Shown here: piece after piece, positions 60,806-64,000 of the stretch
Layout of the letters: every line of letters starts with the position of its first letter
How positions within the stretch are numbered: position 1 is the first letter of the stretch
Assembly (NCBI GenBank): GCA_029202405.1
Contig: CP119312.1
Span: forward strand, 3,973,001 to 4,037,000
Direction of reading: 5' to 3'
Length of the DNA stretch: 64,000 nt
Source: Candidatus Devosia phytovorans
Lineage (GTDB): Bacteria; Pseudomonadota; Alphaproteobacteria; Rhizobiales; Devosiaceae
Position numbers and translations under genes: made by a program
The notes under the pieces: generated by a model
Seen by the model: only the letters and a program-made list of their open reading frames with translations
Told to the model about the DNA's origin: nothing
Database searches by the model: none

Positions 60806-61867
60806 ATGGAGTATCGCTATCTGGGTCGATCGGGCCTGAAGGTCTCGAGTCTGGTCATGGGCACGATGACCTTTGGCGGATCGGAAAAGGTTGGCAATTC
60901 CGATCAGGCTGATGCGACGCGGCAGATCGACATGTGCCTCGATGCCGGCATCAACCTGCTCGACACGGCCAATGTCTATAATGCCGGCGTTTCGGAAGAA
61001 ATGATCGGCGTGGCGCTTAGCGAGAACGGTCGTCGGCAGAAAGCGCTGGTGGCCACCAAGGTGCGCTTCAAGATGGGTGAGGGCCCCAATGAGATCGGGC
61101 TGTCGCGGCATCACATCATCGCCGAGGCCGAAGCCAGCCTGCGCCGGCTCAAGACCGATGTGATCGATCTCTATCAGGTGCATGAGTGGGACGGCATGAC
61201 GCCCATCGAGGAGACGATGGAGGCGCTTGATACGCTGATCAAGTCGGGCAAAGTGCGCTATATCGGCTGTTCCAACTATTCGGGCTGGCACATCATGAAG
61301 GCCCTGGCCGCCGCCAAGGAGCGGGCCGGCGAGCGCTTCATCAGCCAGCAGATCCACTATACCCTCCATTCGCGCGAAGCCGAATATGAACTGGTGCCGA
61401 TTTCGCAGGACCAGGGCCTGGGCATTCTCATCTGGTCGCCGCTGGCCGGCGGGCTGTTGTCGGGAAAATATCGCCGCGATGGCGGGCCGGAATCGGGTCG
61501 CCATGTCGGTGGTTTCCGCGAGCCGCCGGTGCCGGACTGGGAGCGACTCTACGATATTGTCGATGTGCTGATTGCCATTGCCGATGAGCGCGGCGTGTCC
61601 GGCGCACAGGTGGCGCTGGCCTGGCTTTTGGGCCGGCCGGGTGTCACCTCCGTGATCATCGGCGGGCGCAGCGATAGCCAGTTCAAGGACAATCTAGCTG
61701 CCGCCGAACTCAAGCTGACGGCCGAAGAGCGCCAGCGGCTCGACAAGGTCAGCCAGCCGCCCTTGCTCTATCCCTACTGGCACCAGACGTTTACTGCAAA
61801 TGACCGGCTCGGCGCCGCCGACCGTGACCTCCTCACCCCTTATGTGGAAGACTTCAAGCGTGGCTGA
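60806..61867 (+). CDS. Aldo/keto reductase (YajO/Tas-like)
   Basis: 353-residue aldo/keto reductase. ATG 60806 lies 7 bases after AAAGGAGG and begins MEYRYLGRSGLKVSSLVMGT. Catalytic Asp and Tyr lie in LLDTANVYNAGVSEE, Lys in ATKVRFKMGE and His in LYQVHEWDGMTPIEE. The cofactor end SVIIGGRSDSQFKDNL is present. It overlaps the FAH-family start. Confidence 0.93.
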   Translation: MEYRYLGRSGLKVSSLVMGTMTFGGSEKVGNSDQADATRQIDMCLDAGINLLDTANVYNAGVSEEMIGVALSENGRRQKALVATKVRFKMGEGPNEIGLSRHHIIAEAEASLRRLKTDVIDLYQVHEWDGMTPIEETMEALDTLIKSGKVRYIGCSNYSGWHIMKALAAAKERAGERFISQQIHYTLHSREAEYELVPISQDQGLGILIWSPLAGGLLSGKYRRDGGPESGRHVGGFREPPVPDWERLYDIVDVLIAIADERGVSGAQVALAWLLGRPGVTSVIIGGRSDSQFKDNLAAAELKLTAEERQRLDKVSQPPLLYPYWHQTFTANDRLGAADRDLLTPYVEDFKRG

Positions 61868-62543
61868 TTTTCTGTTTGAACCGCATGCGCCCGTGTCCAT
61901 CCCGATCGCGCGGGGCGGGTTGTTTGCTGTCCGTCGCGTCTATTGCGTGGGCCGTAATTATGTCGAGCACATCAAGGAGATGGGCAATGACACGCGCGAA
62001 CCGCCCTTCTTCTTTGCCAAGCCGGCTGATGCCGTGGTGGTGGGTGGCGCGAGCATTCCCTATCCGCCCAGGACGGAGGACTTTCACCACGAGATCGAGC
62101 TGGTGGTGGCGATCGGCAAAGACGGTTCTGACATCGCCGTCGAGGATGCGCTGAGCCATGTCTATGGTTATGCCGCCGGCCTCGACATGACCCGTCGCGA
62201 CCTGCAGGCCGTGGCCAAGAAGGCCGGGCGGCCCTGGGAAATGGCCAAGGGCTTTGATTTTTCCGCGCCGATCGGCACGATCGAGCCGGCCGAAAGCATC
62301 GGCCATCCCGCCAAGGGGGCGATCCGCTTTACCGTCAATGGCGAGCTGCGCCAGCAGGGCGACCTCAACGAGCAGATCTGGAACGTCAGCGAATCCATCG
62401 CCTATCTCAGCCAGTTCGTGACGCTGAAAGCCGGTGACCTGATCATGACTGGTACGCCAGCCGGGGTTGGTGCGGTCAAGCAGGGCGATGTGCTGGAAGG
62501 CACGATCGAAGGCGTCGGCAGCGTCAGGACCACGATCGTCTGA
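61860..62543 (+). CDS. Fumarylacetoacetate hydrolase-family protein
   Basis: 227-residue FAH-fold hydrolase or isomerase. The GTG at 61860 overlaps the preceding gene by 8 bp; ATG 61842 is the alternative. Motifs: YCVGRNYVEHIKEMGND, the metal-site FHHEIELVVAIGKDG, GYAAGLDMTRRDLQ and LIMTGTPAGVGAVKQGD. Related proteins act on acylpyruvates or 2-hydroxyhepta-dienedioate. Its stop overlaps the helicase start by 1 bp. Confidence 0.92.
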   Translation: MADFLFEPHAPVSIPIARGGLFAVRRVYCVGRNYVEHIKEMGNDTREPPFFFAKPADAVVVGGASIPYPPRTEDFHHEIELVVAIGKDGSDIAVEDALSHVYGYAAGLDMTRRDLQAVAKKAGRPWEMAKGFDFSAPIGTIEPAESIGHPAKGAIRFTVNGELRQQGDLNEQIWNVSESIAYLSQFVTLKAGDLIMTGTPAGVGAVKQGDVLEGTIEGVGSVRTTIV

Positions 62544-63631
62544 TGCCGGTCTGGTCGCCCCAACAGGATGCCGCGCTCAAGGCCGTGTCGGCCTGGCTCA
62601 AGGACAAGTCCGGGCCGCAGGTGTTCCGCCTGTTCGGCTGGGCCGGCACGGGCAAGTCGACCCTGGCGGTCCATCTGGCGCAGGACATAAGATCGGTCAA
62701 ATATGCCGCCTTTACCGGCAAGGCGGCGCTGGTCATGCGCAAGCGCGGCTGCAAGGGCGCCCAGACCATCCATAGCCTGATCTACACTTTGGTCAGCGAG
62801 AATGACGGCGAGCCGCGCTTCGTGCTGGATGACGAAAGCCCCGCCGCCGATGCCGATCTTATCGTCATCGACGAAGTCTCTATGGTGGACGAACAGCTCG
62901 GCAAGGACCTGCTGAGCTTTGGCGTCAAGGTTCTGGTGCTGGGCGACCCGTTCCAGCTGCCGCCGGTGCAGGGGGCGGGCTTTTTCACCACCGAAGAGCC
63001 CGACATCATGCTGACCGAGATCCATCGCCAGGCGGCGGACAATCCGATCATCCACCTTTCCATGCAGGTGCGCGAAGGCGGCTTCCTCGAGCGCGGCAGC
63101 TATGGCGAGTCGATCGTCGTCGGCCGCGACAATGTCGATCGCAATGCGGTGCTCGAGGCCGACCAGGTGCTGGTGGGCCGCAACAAGACGCGGCTGCAGT
63201 ATAATGACCGGCTCCGCGAGCTGAAGGGCCTGCCGTTCCACGAGCCGGTGCTGGGTGACCGCATGGTCTGTCTGAGGAACAATCCGCGCAAGAAGCTGCT
63301 CAACGGGCAGATCTGGATCGTCACCGAGGCGACGCGGCGCACCAATGGCAAGTGGAGTCTTCTGCTTGGCGCCGACGAGGGCAAGGGCGAGGCGAAAGTG
63401 CTGACGCACAAGGCGTTCTTTTCGGGCGAAGAGGATGCGATGAGCTGGCAGGAGCGCCGGCAATTCGACGAGTTCACCTTTGGATATTGTTTGACCGTCC
63501 ACAAGGCGCAGGGCAGCCAGTGGGACAATGTCTATCTTTTCGACGAGAGCTTTGTGTTCCGCGAGGAGCGGGCGCGCTGGCTTTACACCGGGATCACGCG
63601 GGCGGCGGAAAAGATCACGGTCGTGTCGTGA
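62543..63631 (+). CDS. RecD-like ATP-dependent helicase
   Basis: 362-residue superfamily 1 helicase without a RecD N-terminal domain. Walker A GWAGTGKSTLA, Walker B ADLIVIDEVSMVDEQL, motif III-like LVLGDPFQLPPVQGAGFF and the C-terminal motif CLTVHKAQGSQWDNVY followed by LYTGITRAAEKI. Short RecD-like helicases occur in many alphaproteobacteria; DNA repair is inferred. The stop overlaps the next start by 4 bp (GTGA). Confidence 0.92.
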   Translation: MPVWSPQQDAALKAVSAWLKDKSGPQVFRLFGWAGTGKSTLAVHLAQDIRSVKYAAFTGKAALVMRKRGCKGAQTIHSLIYTLVSENDGEPRFVLDDESPAADADLIVIDEVSMVDEQLGKDLLSFGVKVLVLGDPFQLPPVQGAGFFTTEEPDIMLTEIHRQAADNPIIHLSMQVREGGFLERGSYGESIVVGRDNVDRNAVLEADQVLVGRNKTRLQYNDRLRELKGLPFHEPVLGDRMVCLRNNPRKKLLNGQIWIVTEATRRTNGKWSLLLGADEGKGEAKVLTHKAFFSGEEDAMSWQERRQFDEFTFGYCLTVHKAQGSQWDNVYLFDESFVFREERARWLYTGITRAAEKITVVS

Positions 63632-64000
63632 CCCTGCTCCAGGTGCGGCACGAGACGGTCTATCGCTATGGGCGCGCCGTGCAGTTTGGCGAACACCGCA
63701 TGCTGCTGCGGCCGCGCGACAGCATGGAACAGACGCTGGAAAGCTTTGGCCTGTCGATCAGGCCGCGGCCGTCGAGCCTGCGCTGGATCCATGACGTGTT
63801 CGGCAATGGCATTGCGATTGCCGGGTTCGACCAGCCGGCCGAGGAATTGCGCATCGTGGCGACCATGGTGCTGGACCATACGCCAGAGCTGACGCCGGCC
63901 TTCGAGATCGAGGCGCGGGCCAAGACCTATCCCTTCGACTATGGCGATGTGGATGCGGTGGATCTGGCGCCGACGCTGCGGCGGCAGTTTCCCGAGGAGA
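63628..64000 (+). CDS. Transglutaminase-family protein (partial, C-terminus outside window)
   Basis: The first 124 residues of a protein starting at GTG 63628: VTLLQVRHETVYRYGRAVQF, then EHRMLLRPRDSMEQTLESFG, the pattern of the bacterial transglutaminase-like N-terminal domain. The catalytic Cys-His-Asp core lies beyond the window. Overlaps the helicase gene by 4 bp. Confidence 0.82.
   Translation, partial: MTLLQVRHETVYRYGRAVQFGEHRMLLRPRDSMEQTLESFGLSIRPRPSSLRWIHDVFGNGIAIAGFDQPAEELRIVATMVLDHTPELTPAFEIEARAKTYPFDYGDVDAVDLAPTLRRQFPEE

Overview
The window looks like chromosome of an alphaproteobacterium of the order Hyphomicrobiales (Rhizobiales), most likely close to Devosia. The reasons are the rplU-rpmA-GNAT-GNAT-obgE order, an Irr-type Fur regulator, a GGAAC-N17-CGTT general-stress promoter, a mocDEF-like cluster, and high-GC coding sequence with many GTG starts and short stop/start overlaps. 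The genus is an inference. No rRNA, IS element, integrase or CRISPR array was seen. There is one tRNA, tRNA-Ser(CGA).

Layout. 1-4.4 kb: housekeeping genes on the minus strand (obgE, two GNATs, rpmA, rplU), a Tat-exported metallo-hydrolase and a small cyclotransferase-like protein. 4.5 kb: tRNA-Ser. 4.8-15.7 kb: a nine-gene chemosensory operon made of a soluble receptor with two signalling tips, a triple-CheW scaffold, CheB, CheR, CheA, a small STAS-like protein, CheY, CheC and a hybrid PAS histidine kinase. 15.9-19.8 kb: DUF3140, SDR, PPK2, GFA, Gfo/Idh/MocA and CsbD genes. 20.2-22.7 kb: a membrane/OmpA-like protein and a GNAT.

22.8-31.4 kb is the most unusual region. A strong promoter leads into a 2OG-Fe(II) oxygenase, a type I secretion ABC transporter with an altered signature motif, a small conserved protein, an HlyD-type adaptor and an HExxH protein. 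They converge on a 685-residue protein made almost entirely of about 210 (D/N)-E-X tripeptides behind a 44-residue non-repetitive head. A second, exported HExxH protein lies on the far side. I propose these form one system that modifies, processes and exports a hyperacidic repeat polymer. That is inference.

31.5-43.6 kb: Irr, NhaA, DUF2934, TreZ, a PQQ glucose dehydrogenase, an AraC regulator, an aldo/keto reductase, TreY and an unrecognised protein. 43.8-53.1 kb: a sugar-acid locus with GH1 glycosidase, KdgD-like dehydratase, UxuA-like dehydratase and FCD/GntR regulator on the minus strand, and a five-gene Opp/Dpp-type ABC transporter on the plus strand. Two matching 16-bp sites tie the regulator to both halves. 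53.2-57.0 kb: a LacI regulator divergent from mocD-mocE-mocF (desaturase-like oxygenase, Rieske ferredoxin, reductase), with an operator-like inverted repeat between them. 57-64 kb: a DapA-family lyase, a ProC-like reductase, an ECF sigma factor with its DGPF partner, an aldo/keto reductase, an FAH-family hydrolase, a RecD-like helicase and the start of a transglutaminase-family gene cut by the window edge.
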